64,000 nt of DNA from Entonaema liquescens. Lineage: Eukaryota; Ascomycota; Sordariomycetes; Xylariales; Xylariaceae. The notes under the pieces were generated by a model. It did no database searches, was not told the DNA's origin, and worked only from the letters and a program-made list of their open reading frames with translations. The stretch spans positions 248,001-312,000 of the forward strand of contig CADCSX010000010.1 of assembly GCA_902805475.1 (NCBI GenBank), in the 5' to 3' direction. The position numbers and the translations under genes are program-made. How positions within the stretch are numbered: position 1 is the first letter of the stretch; every line of letters begins with the position of its first letter. Of the stretch, positions 1-12,516 are shown in pieces.

Positions 1-1227
1 GATGGTGAATAGTTGAGCATTGACGTTGGTGTATCCGAAACCCTGGATGATGTCGGGAAGGAAGTTCGACAGCGACGACTGGCAGAATGAGCCACCACAG
101 CTGGTGAGGATGAAAAGCCAGAAGTGACCGTCCAGAAGCACTGCCCAGATCTTCTTAAACTCGACGCTTCCCTCATCGGTGTTGTGCGATTTGTTGCTTC
201 GTTGAATGATGTGCTGCTTCTCGGCTTCCGTGAATCCGTATTTGAGGTGCTGCGGGCTGCTGGGCATGAAGAAGTAGACGACGAAAGCAAATACCATAGG
301 CGCAATACCTTCGATAAGGAAGATCCATCGCCACGCCCTCCATCCATTGACGCCATCTAAGCCAGTGTCGATGGCATAGGCGATCAAACCGTTGAAGGCG
401 CCGGCAATGGTGGACATGGAAGCAAGAATAGCACCTCTGGTTGCGAACTCGTTGTACTGGTACCAAAAGGAGAGATCTATAGGAGTTAAGAATTAGTAAC
501 CCGGACTTAGTACGAGGGACATGCGCCTAGGTATGTTAGGCAGTTAGGGGGCATTAACGTACAGAATACACCGCCTTGGACGAAAGCCTCTGCCGCTCCA
601 ATGAGAAACCGAAGAAGTAACAATTGGCCGCTGTTAGAGATTAAGACGGTCATAACAGTTAAGAAACCCCACTATTAAAAGACAAGACAAGAGTCCTCGT
701 TAGCCCACTGCTGGATTAGAAGGGTTAAGCGGGAATCTGTGTTGTCCTACCACCATCATAGCTCCACTGAACTGTCTGTTCGGGTGAATCTTCTTGATCA
801 AAAGCGTTCCCGGAGCTGGAAAACGATTGTTGCGGCTAGAAGCACGGTTGCCGCGTTCGAGAAGTCCGAGGGAGAGAGTTTGAGTTCCTCCATAAGACCG
901 GCTACCTTGGCATTACCGAGATCAGATTTTCCCTATAAGGATGTTAGTATAAAGTGTTCAAGATGAAGCAATCCCCAAGCAGCGTCTAGCACGACGTATA
1001 GGGCAACTAACCATCGTAGCGAAGAAGTAGACACTCGATAAAATAGGCAGAATGAAGATATCAAGCTTCATCTTCACTCTGCGAGCGAGTTTTGGATCGA
1101 CCTCTTCTTCCACCTCGGCATCTTTAGGGATATCATCGATGCTACTCGTACTCTGTAATAATATGTTTTCGCGATATTCTGTTGGCTCAGCCAATATCTT
1201 ATCCGTGGAGTTGTTGTAGGTAGGCAT
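1..1227 (-). CDS. MFS permease, ACS (Dal5/Tna1-like) family, 3' end outside window, one frame break
   Basis: Anion:cation symporter family permease for a small organic anion or vitamin-like substrate; the substrate cannot be told. Exons read on the minus strand: 1227-1012, 932-751, 671-563 and 476 to the left edge. The N-terminus is a hydrophilic tail followed by the first membrane helix; exon 2 carries the family sequence SDLGNAKVAGL, exon 3 ends in AEAFVQGGVF, and exon 4 has the long central loop followed by PDIIQGFGY. All introns are GT-AG and keep frame. Within exon 2, near 808-814, the frame breaks: VFQL is followed by an out-of-frame GTLLIKK block that should read P-G-T-L-L-I-K-K. One missing C in a CCC run explains it; no intron fits. 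It is either a sequencing indel or a real null allele. The gene is divergent from the hydrolase at 2103. Confidence 0.85.
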
Positions 1228-2102
1228 CTTTGCGGAGAATGGGGATAGGTATGTTGAAGTTTGTGATGAGATAAAAAAAATTGAGTCCGAATGTAAAACT
1301 AATTGTTCACAAGTCCGGACGTCTTATAAGTATCATTCGTGCTCCGAAAAGTTATCCTATTGAGCGTAAGTCGCGTTTCGAAGCCCCAGCGCTGGGCATT
1401 ACAGGGGGATGGTGTTTCTAAAGTAGGCGCAGGCTGAGTTTACGACGAAGGTTGACTATCTCTATAGTCGTCGATCATGTCCGTTTTAGTACGAGACAAC
1501 ACTAATAGAACGGTTGACGCGCATTACCTAGCTATCTGACCCCATCTTCAAGCGACAATTGCCCATGTCTCAGGGGTCGTTGGAGTGGAACCCCTCAAAC
1601 ATCATCACGAGCAAGGTATTACGAAAGTAGCTATAATGTGATGTGTTACCGATGGTCGCACTACGTCCGCGTAATTGTGCAGGAAAAAAGGTTGCCATAG
1701 AACCGGGAAGCCAAGAGCTCCAACCCGGCTGCGGATTTGGACTCAGCCTGCATTTCGCTATTGGTTGACTGGGGTATATCGACTGGAGCGAAACTCGCTT
1801 TTATATCCCGGCTCGGCTTCTTGGATCTACAGAATTTCGAGCGGCTTTCGCTCCACCAAAACTCTTAACCAATTCTTATTGAACCACAACGGGACGGAGC
1901 ACACGTTAATATGCCGGTCGAGTACAAAAATCGAGGCCGCGCGCCCAAAGCCGAAGAGAATATGGAGGAATAGGGCAGGTCAATTACATACGTATGCTAA
2001 TCTATTTCCCGATACAAATCTTGGCCTTAACTGCCGTATAACCCAACGAGAATACCGTGACATACGTACACACACACACACCCCTAATACACCACTTACA
2101 AG
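1228..2102. promoter_or_regulatory. Divergent intergenic region between ACS permease and alpha/beta hydrolase
   Basis: 875 bp separate two genes transcribed outwards, so both promoters should lie here. A short CA dinucleotide run (about 2066-2083) lies just upstream of the hydrolase start. No convincing coding potential was seen. Confidence 0.5.
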
Positions 2103-3032
2103 ATGGACAAGCTATTAAGTGCTACGGTGGTGCCCACACGCTTCCGCAAGAATGCGCTTCTTACCGGGCATATTCCCCACAAGTCACTCGCCTCAGATCC
2201 CCGTGTGTCTTACGCTCTTTATGTACCCGGCGAGGCTTACAACGAGCGCCATCCCGATGGGGCTGAACCGGGACCCAATAAGCTTCCTCTATTGGTCGCC
2301 GTCCACGGAACAAGACGTGACGTTTTTAACGTTTATGATCTAGTCCCGTTTGCCGAATCTACGCCTTGTGCTATCATGTTGCCGTTGTTTCCCATCGGCT
2401 TAGATGGACCAAACGATATCGACTCTTACAAGCTGCTCAAGTCCAAAACTCTTCGTCCCGACCTGGCTCTGTTGTCGATGTTGGATGAGGTGGCAACCAA
2501 ATGGCCGGCTATCGAAACTGACAAGATCTTCCTAATGGGGTTTAGCGGTGGTGGCCAGTTTTCTCACCGGTTCTTATACCTGTATCCCGAGAGGCTTGCT
2601 GCTGTAAGCGTCGGTGCTCCAGGACGTACCACGTCCCTAGACGAAGAACAGAATTGGCCGGCGGGAATTAAGGATACGCAGGCGGTTTTCGGGAGGACCG
2701 TCAATAAAGAACTGATCAAGAAGGTCCCTATCCACCTTATAATTGGCGACCAGGACGCCAACCTCCACGGTGGTGGTGATTTCTGGGTCTGGGTAAAACA
2801 ATACACGGCCCAACAAGGCAGCAAAGACACGCCTGTAAACAACGACCACGGGGTGCAAGCTATTGAGCAAGGAAGACTTAAGACTTTGCATACTCTGGAG
2901 GAGTCGTGGAAGCGCGAGGGTCTCGAACCAAAGCTCGACGTTGTCCCAGGAGTGGACCATAATGCACGTGGTGTTCGCAGTCTTGTACTGGACTTCCTCC
3001 TGCCCCAGATTAAGAAGCAGCTTGGAAACTAA
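2103..3032 (+). CDS. Alpha/beta hydrolase, putative carboxylic ester hydrolase
   Basis: Single-exon 309-residue alpha/beta hydrolase. The oxyanion-hole region is VAVHG (66-70), the nucleophile elbow is GFSGGG with Ser148, an acid candidate is in GDQDA (Asp217 or Asp219), and the likely catalytic His286 is in GVDHNARG near the end. There is no signal peptide, so the enzyme is probably cytosolic. The overall shape (PHB-depolymerase/LpqC-like esterases) suggests an ester hydrolase, but the substrate is unknown. The ATG at 2103 gives the natural start, just before the hydrophilic N-terminus. It is divergent from the ACS permease, so uptake and hydrolysis of one compound is possible but unproven. 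Confidence 0.88.
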   Translation: MDKLLSATVVPTRFRKNALLTGHIPHKSLASDPRVSYALYVPGEAYNERHPDGAEPGPNKLPLLVAVHGTRRDVFNVYDLVPFAESTPCAIMLPLFPIGLDGPNDIDSYKLLKSKTLRPDLALLSMLDEVATKWPAIETDKIFLMGFSGGGQFSHRFLYLYPERLAAVSVGAPGRTTSLDEEQNWPAGIKDTQAVFGRTVNKELIKKVPIHLIIGDQDANLHGGGDFWVWVKQYTAQQGSKDTPVNNDHGVQAIEQGRLKTLHTLEESWKREGLEPKLDVVPGVDHNARGVRSLVLDFLLPQIKKQLGN

Positions 3033-6000
3033 TGGGGGATAGCGAAACTGAAGCTCTAATCCTGCTTCAGCTAGCGGCGGTACTTATTGTTAGGGGGTTC
3101 CCACGTAGGCATTACAGGTGGACCTCACACTCCACCATGCTACTGTAGATATCTAGCTACAACGGTGAAGCCCGAAAGCGTACTAGGCAATCCTTAGTAC
3201 ACACACGTGTTGGTTCAAGGTGGATGGCACTTACGAGGTTGTACCATTAAACTCTTCACATACATATCAATGAGCATAGGATAGTCTGATACGCAAAAGA
3301 ATATAGTGTTATAGAACATTGGAATGATAGCGGGTAATCTAAGTGCAACCATATGTGAATCTAGCGATTATTTTCTACGAGGATACTTTGGACCATATGA
3401 AGGTATAAGTGGCTTGGCTATTATGTTTCTAAAAAAACAAATCAAAAAAATAAAATAACACAGTCTTATAATATTATAGCACGACTAGCAGTCCTCGTAA
3501 ATGTGTATTATTATAAGCAGTTGTTTCCAAGCTGTATTAAGGACTAGAACCGTCGCTCTAGCATGCTTGGCGCTGTAGTAAACTGATCTGGTAAGCCAGA
3601 AATCATTTTCCCCCTTAAAATACCCAAGTCAATTTCAAGCTTCCTTATCAACAACGCAACAATAAAGCGCATTTCCGCCATTTTCAATATCTTCCTAGCG
3701 TACCTACCTACCTGTATATATCGATCATGTGAAAGTAGCGGAAATCCTTAGGCGTTCACTAAATTCCCTGGTCTCGTGGTTCACCACTCGGGGGATGCAT
3801 TGATTAACCCATTTCTAGCAAGACTCCGAGCGGCCAAGGGTGTGACGCGGTGACGATAGTAACGTTACCTAGAATACAATATGCCGTGATTACTGTATCA
3901 TTAGAAGCGATTGATTTAAAAGCGTTCTGCCGTTTCTAAACGACAAGTGACACTATTTAACGTACTACTGTGAATACACAAAACGAATAAAATATCAAAA
4001 CTTACAAAATGGCCTCTCCTTTACCGGGGGTTTTTAATATAATTTCCTCCAAGCCGTTGATTACCGGAATTGCGTTGTATCTCACACAATCATACAGTGA
4101 TACAGTTTTGTCTTTCCCATGTAGTATCAACATGTGAATTGGCGGTAGCTTTGGCCAGTATCTTCGGTGTAACTAACGCAACTACTATAGTAACACGCTA
4201 CGTCGCGGAAGCATGCACCCGACTTGTATAAAGTCTACCCGGATGTCGTGACAGTAGTTGACGGAGTGGAATTGGGTTATAGTGACATGTGTCTATCGTC
4301 GAGCTGAGCAAACGATTTGGCTAGATCGCTGTACGCAGCCGAGGTTTTTAACTCTAAGAGCGTCACGAGCTGAAAAAATACTCATTCAATACCTAAATGC
4401 CCAGGGTTTGAGTTTATAGCATTATATCCCGACCCTAAAGCTACTAATCAACTAGTCTCTCGTTTTATCGCTCTCAACCTACTTCATTGCTTTACTGTTT
4501 CTCACTACCTTTGAGATATCGAACCTAGAATATAATAATGTTATCTCTTGCCGCACCGTTTCAGCTAGGCGTTGGAAGGCCGGGGAATCCTAATAGACAA
4601 TTGTAGACAATTATGTATTATTACATCAGCCCTAATATACCAAAAGCATCAACCCGGTGACGCCAACCGACAGCAGACAAACCTCAACCCCGCCCCCGCA
4701 AATGCCAAGCCAGCCAGATCCGGAAAGCTCTCACGAAATGGGACCGCAATCTGCCCAATGCGCAGGATTTGTGATGGGCGTTGCAGACGTGCGGCTCGCT
4801 ATGGCCAATAGGCGATCTGCTACATCCTGGGGTAAGCAAGGTATTGCCTCGGTACGCGTATCGGTGCGGTTCCCAAAAATCATCCCGATCCGCGTATATC
4901 GACATAGTTCCTAGGAACGACCCACGATACCTAGATCTAACGTCCCCGCTGACCTGGAAGTCTTGGCGCGCGCATTAGGGAGCTTATTGTGTACGGGATA
5001 GATAAATTTTGTATAGTTGATGTTAGTATTCTTCCCGCTGATCCCCCGCAACATCTTATCTACGCCTTTTGGCTCAGTTGTTAAAGATGGTTCTGTTGAT
5101 ATTTTGCTAAATCGTCGAAAGAAGTAGACTTAACTAGATGCAGTATATCTAGGGGGAAATTTTACAATTAGAAACTATTTATCTATGCTTTAATTCTCCC
5201 TGCATTACCCATACCACACCTGAAAGCCTAAGTACTAACAAGCTATGAATGTGTATTAGCAAGTACAGGCAGTCATTAGAACTACGTGATCGCATTTAGT
5301 CATTACCCAGTCACAACCCAGTTGACAGAGAAGATGTTAGTAGGGGTATATGTGTAGCAAGGGAAGAGATGAGGATAGGTACTATCATCCTGAACACTAC
5401 CTAGGTACCTATCTAAGTGAATCGTATTAGCTTGGATATTCTTAATGACTACTAATCTCGAATTGCCAGTGCGAGTCTTCCAGCAGTGCCTGAATCGATA
5501 ACACGCCTCGGTAGGATTGCCTGACATATTCCAAATTCATACAACGTCTTGTTCTAGAATATGTGAACACGATAGTAGCTTGCTAGGGGTACGTGTTAAC
5601 TGACTGAGCCTCAAGTTAGACAATGATTCGAGACGTTCATCATTAACCCCAAACCCCGAACTCATCATGAGTATCCATAATGCACGGTCCCTGCTTATTT
5701 CGCTGAGAGCCGATTTACCCCTTGTCCAAGCGATGGAAAATCTACGGGTATTCTACCTGGTCCCTGGGAACGGTTCCAGTTTAGATGGCTAGGGCCAATG
5801 CGAAAATCGGCTGGTACTTGTCCTGGCCACGACAGCTTCCTGCGCCACGAAGTAAACAAATTATAATGCATCCTTATTGATCCTTCCATAGACGGCGAAT
5901 AAATACCAAGAGCAAAATCGTAAACGCCGTCCAATGCTATGACTAAAATGCTCAAAATCATTGTGACCGATGTAACTATGCTCCATAAGTATTGTTGGGC

Positions 6001-6935
6001 GTGAAATGAGCTCAGGGAAAAATGGTGAGACAAGAAGCAAGCTAGTGTATATCTGATCTTTTCGAAGCCTTCTAGAATAATATTAGAAGCAGATTCCCAG
6101 CCTACGACTCCACACTTGATCTTTATCCTCGGGATCATTTCCAATAGAATTCCATACTAACTTCTACTTTTAGCATCGCCGGCATATATCCTAGCTCTAG
6201 TACTACCGATATTTAACCTTAGCAAGGGTTTCCCTTGCAATATCATGTTCGAATCTAGTGTATGCTTACGTGCTTGGCAGGAGAGTGGGATTCTGAAGAT
6301 AACTACCGTAGCGGCGTAAGTGGCACGGGCACAGCTTCCCTACAGGTTACACCTCTTATGGAGCACTGAATATCGCGTCAATCCAGTTCCAGCCATTGAA
6401 CACAACAAAATCCTCCTATCAACAAATTGAAGCAACTAGTGTAAAACATTCCCGTCGTTTAGATTGACTTATAGAACTGTTCGTGAGGGAGGATACTAGA
6501 GCGTTTAAGTTATGTTAAGATTATTATTAGCAGGGGTTGAATAGAACAAGCTTAAATGGGAAATAAAACAATAGGCGAGCAGATAGAAAACGACGAGATA
6601 GCATATCCATATCCAAACTTAATGAATAGGAACGTTGATAGATGTAGATAAGAGTTTTCTACGATGCAAATAACTGTGAAGTAGGTTTCGCGCTCCTATG
6701 TTGATCATTCCCATCTTGGTGAAACTGGGAAGACATCGAGACTCTTTGACATCATATGACGTTAACCATAACACTATCGTGACGCTATCTCGATTATACA
6801 AATCAAGACAACAGAATAGCAAAGTAAACTTCCAATTCATTCCATTAAACTGTTTGAATATTCATGAAGCGCTTGTAAATAAAGTTTCGTGAATCGTGAC
6901 TTAGAAGGCCAACGACTAAAGCAAATATATTGTAA
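3033..6935. other. Gene-free AT-rich stretch
   Basis: 3.9 kb without a supportable gene. Mostly AT/TA-rich, with a somewhat GC-richer patch at about 4640-4980 holding short overlapping open frames that look like no known protein. A 149-codon minus frame at 5695-6144 has no recognisable family and a non-ATG first codon. The TA-rich character could reflect old repeats damaged by RIP, but no repeat boundaries are visible. Confidence 0.5.
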
Positions 6936-8018
6936 ATGTTTAAAATGGCAACTCCACTACGCTCGCTCGCGTCCGTTGGTCTACGCAGTGTCCGGATGGG
7001 CAAATCCACAAGCGCAAGTTTGTCCCGGCCTGCATCAGCCATCACCAGCAATAATTTAATCCGCCCCTTCTCAGCGACAGCAGCAATCACATCGCCATCG
7101 TCGCAACCCGAGATCCTCCTAGAGGACCGGAACTCCGGCTTCGGGTTCGTGCGGCACAACCCGGCGCCGGCGAAGCCGCGCACCCGGTCCGTGACCGAGA
7201 TCCGGGGGCCGTACTACACCGTGATGGGACCGCGGTATCTCTCCGACGTGTTAGAGACGATGGGCACGCACGTCGACGGGCTGAAGTTCGCCGGCGGATC
7301 CTTTAGTCTGTTCGCAGAAAGACCCTTGCGGCAGCTCATCGACCTGGCTCACGAGCACGGGGTGTACGTGAGCACAGGCGGTTGGATCGAGCACGTCCTA
7401 GCGTCTAGTGGCGGCGACGTAGCCGGGGCCGTGGACAAGTATCTCGCGAAGTGCAAGGACCTGGGCTTTGATGTAATCGAGCTGAGCACGGGGTTCCTGT
7501 CGCTGCCGCCAGACGATTGGGTGCGGCTGGCGGAGCGCGTGCACAAAGCGGGTTTGAAGCCCAAGCCCGAGCTCGGGATACAATTTGGCGCGGGTGGTGA
7601 TACTTCGGCTGCGGAGCTGCAGAGTATCGGGACGAGCGATCCGAGTAAGGTTATTAATATGGCGAAGCGGTTCGTGCAGGACGTCGGTGTCGAGCGCGTT
7701 ATGATTGAGAGCGAGGGCATCACGGAGAATGTGCAGACTTGGCGCACGGACGTTATCCAATCCATCTTACGAGAGCTACCCCTAGAGAATGTCATGTTTG
7801 AGGCGGCTGATCCGTCGGTCTTCAACTGGTGAGTTATTCTATTTTGAGTGTGTATGGAGTTTAAAAGGCTAACTGTTCTTTCTAGGTACATTCGAGAATT
7901 CGGTGTCGACGTTAACCTCTTCGTCGACCACTCCCAGATCGTCCAGCTAGCTGGATTGAGAGCTGGCATCTGGGGCAAGAGTGATACATTTGGCAAGATC
8001 ACTACTTATCGTCCTTAG
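6936..8018 (+). CDS. Phosphosulfolactate synthase (ComA)/HSA32-like TIM-barrel protein, mitochondrial
   Basis: Two exons (6936-7828, 7886-8018; intron GTGAGT...CTAG) give 341 residues. A second in-frame ATG at 6945 could be the true start. The first ~45 residues are rich in Arg, Ser and Ala with no acids and contain RPFSATAA, typical of a cleaved mitochondrial presequence. The rest matches the ComA family: TEIRGPYY, DGLKFAGGSFSL, STGGWIEHV, a glutamate-rich barrel strand (IESEGI) and the C-terminal VDHSQIVQLAGLRAGIWG encoded across the intron. Archaeal ComA joins sulfite to phosphoenolpyruvate; plant HSA32 is a heat-stress relative whose chemistry is unsettled. The fungal role is therefore uncertain. 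This is the most GC-rich coding region of the left part. Confidence 0.9.
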
Positions 8019-8604
8019 ATAATGGGATTGGATAAAAGACTTTTGTTAAACGAGTCTTTTCGAAAGGACCGCCTATGATCGGTCTATGTGGGTTTACATG
8101 TCAAGTGAGCACAGCCAGTTTACCTTGATTTTTACGTTATGGACGTGTATGAGGATATTGTATTTTACGGTACTGGGTGCTATCGCGGGTTCGATTAATA
8201 AAATAGATCCCATGGGTTGTGGAACTTACCTATTACTTGGGATATTATTACATGTACATACCAAGTCATGGACAGACATTTATAAACCCGCGGGTCGAAA
8301 ACCAGGTTTGAATCTGCACACATCTGTAAGACCCCTTGGATATGGCGTTACCATGCATAACAGGATGTGACGGCATGACGCTGGAATCGTCCGATAACAC
8401 ATGCCACGCGAGGCCCTTATGTTGACCTTACTCCGTCAAATAAGGGGAATACAAGTAACATTGCCAAGTGCGTGACATTCGGGGTTTATGTATCCAAAGT
8501 GTCATTGTTTGATATCAAAACAAGACACTCTGCAAATTATGAGTCCATTACCACTAGAGTACACTTTCAAAATATTTTTTGAGCCAATCGGATATCATTG
8601 AACC
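8019..8604. other. Convergent intergenic region
   Basis: 586 bp between the 3' ends of the ComA-like gene and the zinc-finger regulator. It should hold both terminators and 3' UTRs. A 94-codon plus frame (8086-8370) resembles no protein I know and is probably chance. Confidence 0.4.
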
Positions 8605-11600
8605 TCACGGTTCGGGGAGGTCAATCATGCATCTACTCTCAACCGCACCTGTCCATCGACCCAGAGTAGCAGCATGTGAGTGTTTGAGATGCTGGCGGAA
8701 GTGATCCGCCCGATAAAATTGCTTTGATGAGTTGCATTCTCCGAACTTGTGAACCTCTCTCACATGAAGGAGGCGCTCTTCCCAGTCTTGCTCATTGGCA
8801 TACATCGGCACACCTTCCCCGTTCCGAGGGAAGTCCTCTCCGCAATACCCGCACGTATCGGATATGCCCAGCCGGTTGGCGCTCTCCTGGAATACATTCA
8901 TGTAGCCGACGCCTAACATGTTTGAACAGGCCCAGACGTGCCGTCGAACGTGGAGGCTATTCTCGTGTCGCTCCGCTTCGTTCTTTGTCTTAAAACGAGT
9001 GCTACAGAAGCTACACTGATATCGTTTCTCTGCTTTATGAGCACTAATGAATTATGAGCATCCCCTTCATGGCTGAGGCTTAATGGTTCAGATATTGATG
9101 AAATTAGACGCCGCTCACCTTAGCTCTTCCATCGTTTGGAACTTCTTAGGCTTCTTCGGGCAACACTCGCATAGGAAGGAGCCCCGAGGGCTGTCTTTGG
9201 GAGAAGTGGGAATGTTTATTGGCCGTCGTTTATTTAACGTCCTCGGTATTTCTAAAAAGCTCTCGTTACTGCTTTTATGGTGCAGTGAAGGTCTATGACC
9301 TTTCGATGGACTCAAGTAGTCGGGTGGATCTCGAAGGTTAGGGGGGCTAGTTCCATAGAGCTTCGCCATTTCTGCCAAGCTATCTCCACTCCCATTCCAT
9401 CTGGTCGAATAGCTGGTTCCGCAAGCAAATGAGTAGGCAGAAGACATCGGGGAGCTTGGACTGGCTATCGAAAACCCTCGACTCCGTATGTCTCTGCTAT
9501 CTAGCATGCTAGAAGAACTCCCATTTCGTGGGATGAAGTTCACATCTTGTAAGGGGGATCCAGCCCGGCGTTTCGTGCTGGATCGAGTCCTTAGCGGCAC
9601 TGAAAATCGACTTTGAGGTTGCGCTGGCTTGTGCGACTGAAAAGTAGGAGGTCTTGTATTATATGCCCCATAGTTTTCAGAATCATCATTCCCTGAAAAC
9701 GATAAAGGCGATAGTAACGTTTCTCCCCTAGGATGCATAGTTGAAGGCGCGTCTCCGTCATAGTAAAGGTGCCTCAGATGGTCAATAGAACTACCAGTAT
9801 GACATGTCCATTCATCGCGAAGAGCTTTCTGTGCGAGTCGATAGTACTTCATGAGTCTTAAGTCCATATTAGGAGGCTCTTCCTCGAGCGACCAAGTCGA
9901 CATTAGGGGATCAAACGAAGCCGATGTTGCGTCGAATAATTCTACCGCAAGTAAGAGATAAGCTGAGTAGATTTGTTTTGTCTCTGGTGTAAATTGGAAT
10001 TCTGGTTGCACCTCAAGAAATCTGATGGTTCGGCGAACGTAGGATTGGATCCACAGACCGTAAAAAGCCGATAGCCACCATCTTTTCTCATGAAGCCGGT
10101 TCTCTTTTCTGAATATAACTTTCGAAAGCTCATCTGAAAAGGCTTGTATGTTGGAGCTGAGCTCCTGGAAGGGCCGGACACAACATATCCCGGACATACA
10201 ATCATCATGTAGCTCATATGTTAAATGACCGCCATTCTGAAGCCGTAATATATCGACACAATTCCTGAAGCATTTTATTGCTAATGGGACGGCTTGCGAC
10301 TGAAGATATAAGTTAGCGTGAATGGGTGATATTAAAAGAACATTGATAGGTAAATTCCCGACCTACCTGGCCATATTCCGTTTCAAAGGTAATAGCGGCT
10401 TTGATGACATCGAGAACATGTTCCACTGATTTGATAAGGAGGATTTCTTTCGCCGAAGTAACGTCAATAAGACCCCAGGCTATGTGAATCGCGTTTGCTT
10501 CGACATCATGCCTGAGTGACAGAGGGGTATTTGCCACGATAGTTAAAGGCGAACATAAAATCTCAAGCACGACTTTTATATATGTATCACTCTCAGAGAC
10601 AAAAGCATTGTCAAGACGATCGGAGGCGTCTTGGAGGCATGATCCAACGCCGATGTCTTCCAGAATATCCGGGTTTCCTTTCATTTGATTAAAGATTGAA
10701 TTGGTGGCGACCGCATTGTGCACGTTGGACTTCGGGCATAAAGAGATGCGTGGCATATGGTCGAGTAGGGTACCGCGTTTGCAACCTATTGTCTGCCACC
10801 GTGAGTTAATGGTTCCGGGTCGGGGACACGCTTTGCATGGTTGATCGGGATCGCACTTAGCATGTCTTAGCACAAATCTGGGTTATCGGGTTGTAACGGT
10901 TGCCCTACCTTCTTACGAAGGAACTTGCATCTCCAACAAGCCCCAACTTCCTTTAGTGTGCGAGACAATCCAATCCAGGAACTACGTCTCAATGAAGAGT
11001 GTGCTGGTCGTGAAGCTATCCGGCTTAGGTCTTGCTCATCCTCTGAGATATCGTAATACTGTGGGCTCACCAAAGAAGAATCCCTTACGTCCCTTAACGA
11101 ACTGGCATATCCTATTCAATGATGAGATGAGTATTACAACATCTGCCTCGACCCAGGTTCAGCTTACCAGATGCTGTATCCATATCCATGGCGACATCGG
11201 TATGAAGGAAAGGAGATAAGCTGCTTGGGCCAGGAAAGTTACCAGGTTGCCTTCTCGGGATACTTCTCGGTTTCCAACGAGGCGAAGATGAGGAAACCTG
11301 ATGAGTGAATGGAGCTGTGGAATGTTGAACCGTCGTCGCCGGCTGTTGGGAATATTGCCCAAGGCCATTTCCGAAACCCTTCTTCTGAAGCCGAATTGTC
11401 CGAAGAGAATCATCGTATAAATAGTGAAGGTCAAGCTTAGCTGCGAGGGCTTGTATGATAGCCTGCTTCGACGAGTCGCAGTCATCGATATCATGATGAT
11501 GAGCAGATGGGTTATTCGCAAACAGGACCAGCGAAGCATAGTCGTTTAGAATGATTGGATCATTCATATCTTAGAAACTTAAGCCCGAGGTAGGGTGTAC

Positions 11601-11880
11601 GGATCATATCGGGTTTAGACTTACCTAACGCCTCTTCACTCCCGGGCCGCCCCCGCTCAAGACCACTGTCGGTCGTGCTACCATAACCTGGTGTACTTTC
11701 GCACACAGTGTCTGCTGTAGCTAAAGAGATATCAAATTGGTGAGAGTTAGTGTCTCCAACAAGCATGTCGATTTCAGTGGAATCTTCTTCTATGAGATCC
11801 ATGTCAAAGAGAGCCCAGGGTGTATCATTTCGGAAGTCTTCTGGATGGAATCCTTCCGGAGGTATAAGGTTGTTCGCCAT
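8605..11880 (-). CDS. Large fungal regulator with Zn2Cys6-type cluster and C-terminal C2H2 fingers
   Basis: Six exons on the minus strand: 11880-11625, 11569-11168, 11111-10909, 10855-10367, 10299-9119 and 9043-8605, all GT-AG and frame-consistent, 989 residues. The third intron falls between the second and third cysteines of a Zn2Cys6-like cluster: Cys278, 281, 288, 294 and 297, with Cys312 as a distant sixth ligand. The N-terminal ~270 residues are acidic and Ser/Thr-rich. A helical middle region (about 380-560) resembles the regulatory part of fungal nuclear proteins. A Ser/Pro/Arg-rich linker follows, and the tail carries Cys/His finger motifs (CECC...H; YQCSFCSTRFKTKNEAERH; CGYCGED...H). 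Likely a nuclear DNA- or RNA-binding regulator with unknown targets. Its start faces the small gene at 12517. Confidence 0.85.
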
Positions 11881-12516
11881 CCTTTGTGAATCGAAGCTCC
11901 AAGAAGACTTCGATAGGGCCCATCTAAGAGATTGTCTATGAACGATAACATCAACAAACTACTTTACGCTACTTCGAATAGGCAATTGCTATCCGGAAAG
12001 ACAGTATAAAGATGTAAAGACGACGAAGAGCGGTCGGCTCATAAGGCATTGGGGTGAGTAGGGCTACGGTAGGGCTGACAGGGCTGACAGGGCGGTCCGC
12101 TCCCATTAAAGGGTTAGTGTCGGTCAGCAGCACCGTAGGGTCGCAGCTCTTCATCCAATCCAACATTGTCATTATCCGAATTATGTATCCACTGCAGCCC
12201 GTTCATGGGGTCGGTCCGCCCGTAGACATGTAGCGGTCTCGAAGTACACGATATGAAGCACGAAATACCTGTTCATGCTGGTCATTCGGTCAATTACTTC
12301 AGATTTCTTCACCGTCAATCACCGACCGTCCACCTTACCAAGCCCAAGTAGACGTCAAGAGGTTGGGAGCCTTTTCTTGTAGAATTGCAAAGGTATGGCA
12401 TGTAGAACGTGAATATCCAAAATATAAGGAAGAAACTCAGGCTGCAATAAGCCCAGTTTCAGTCCTTAGAGTAATTGTTCTTTCCTCTAGTCCATTGCTA
12501 TTTATTATTCATTATC
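11881..12516. promoter_or_regulatory. Divergent promoter region, zinc-finger regulator / small ORF
   Basis: 636 bp between outward-facing starts. It contains a short imperfect direct repeat, AGGGCTGAC twice near 12072-12091. No other feature was recognised. Confidence 0.4.

Noticed and set aside
4657..4914. 85-codon plus-strand frame in a GC-richer patch
   Set aside because: Begins with GTG, Pro/Ser/Gln-rich only at one end, overlapping frames equally long; no family.
5695..6144. 149-codon minus-strand frame
   Set aside because: Non-ATG first codon, no recognisable domain, mixed composition; probably chance in gene-free DNA.
3033..6935. Transposon or RIP-degraded repeat
   Set aside because: TA-rich, but no terminal repeats, target duplications or recognisable transposase/reverse transcriptase fragments could be seen by eye.
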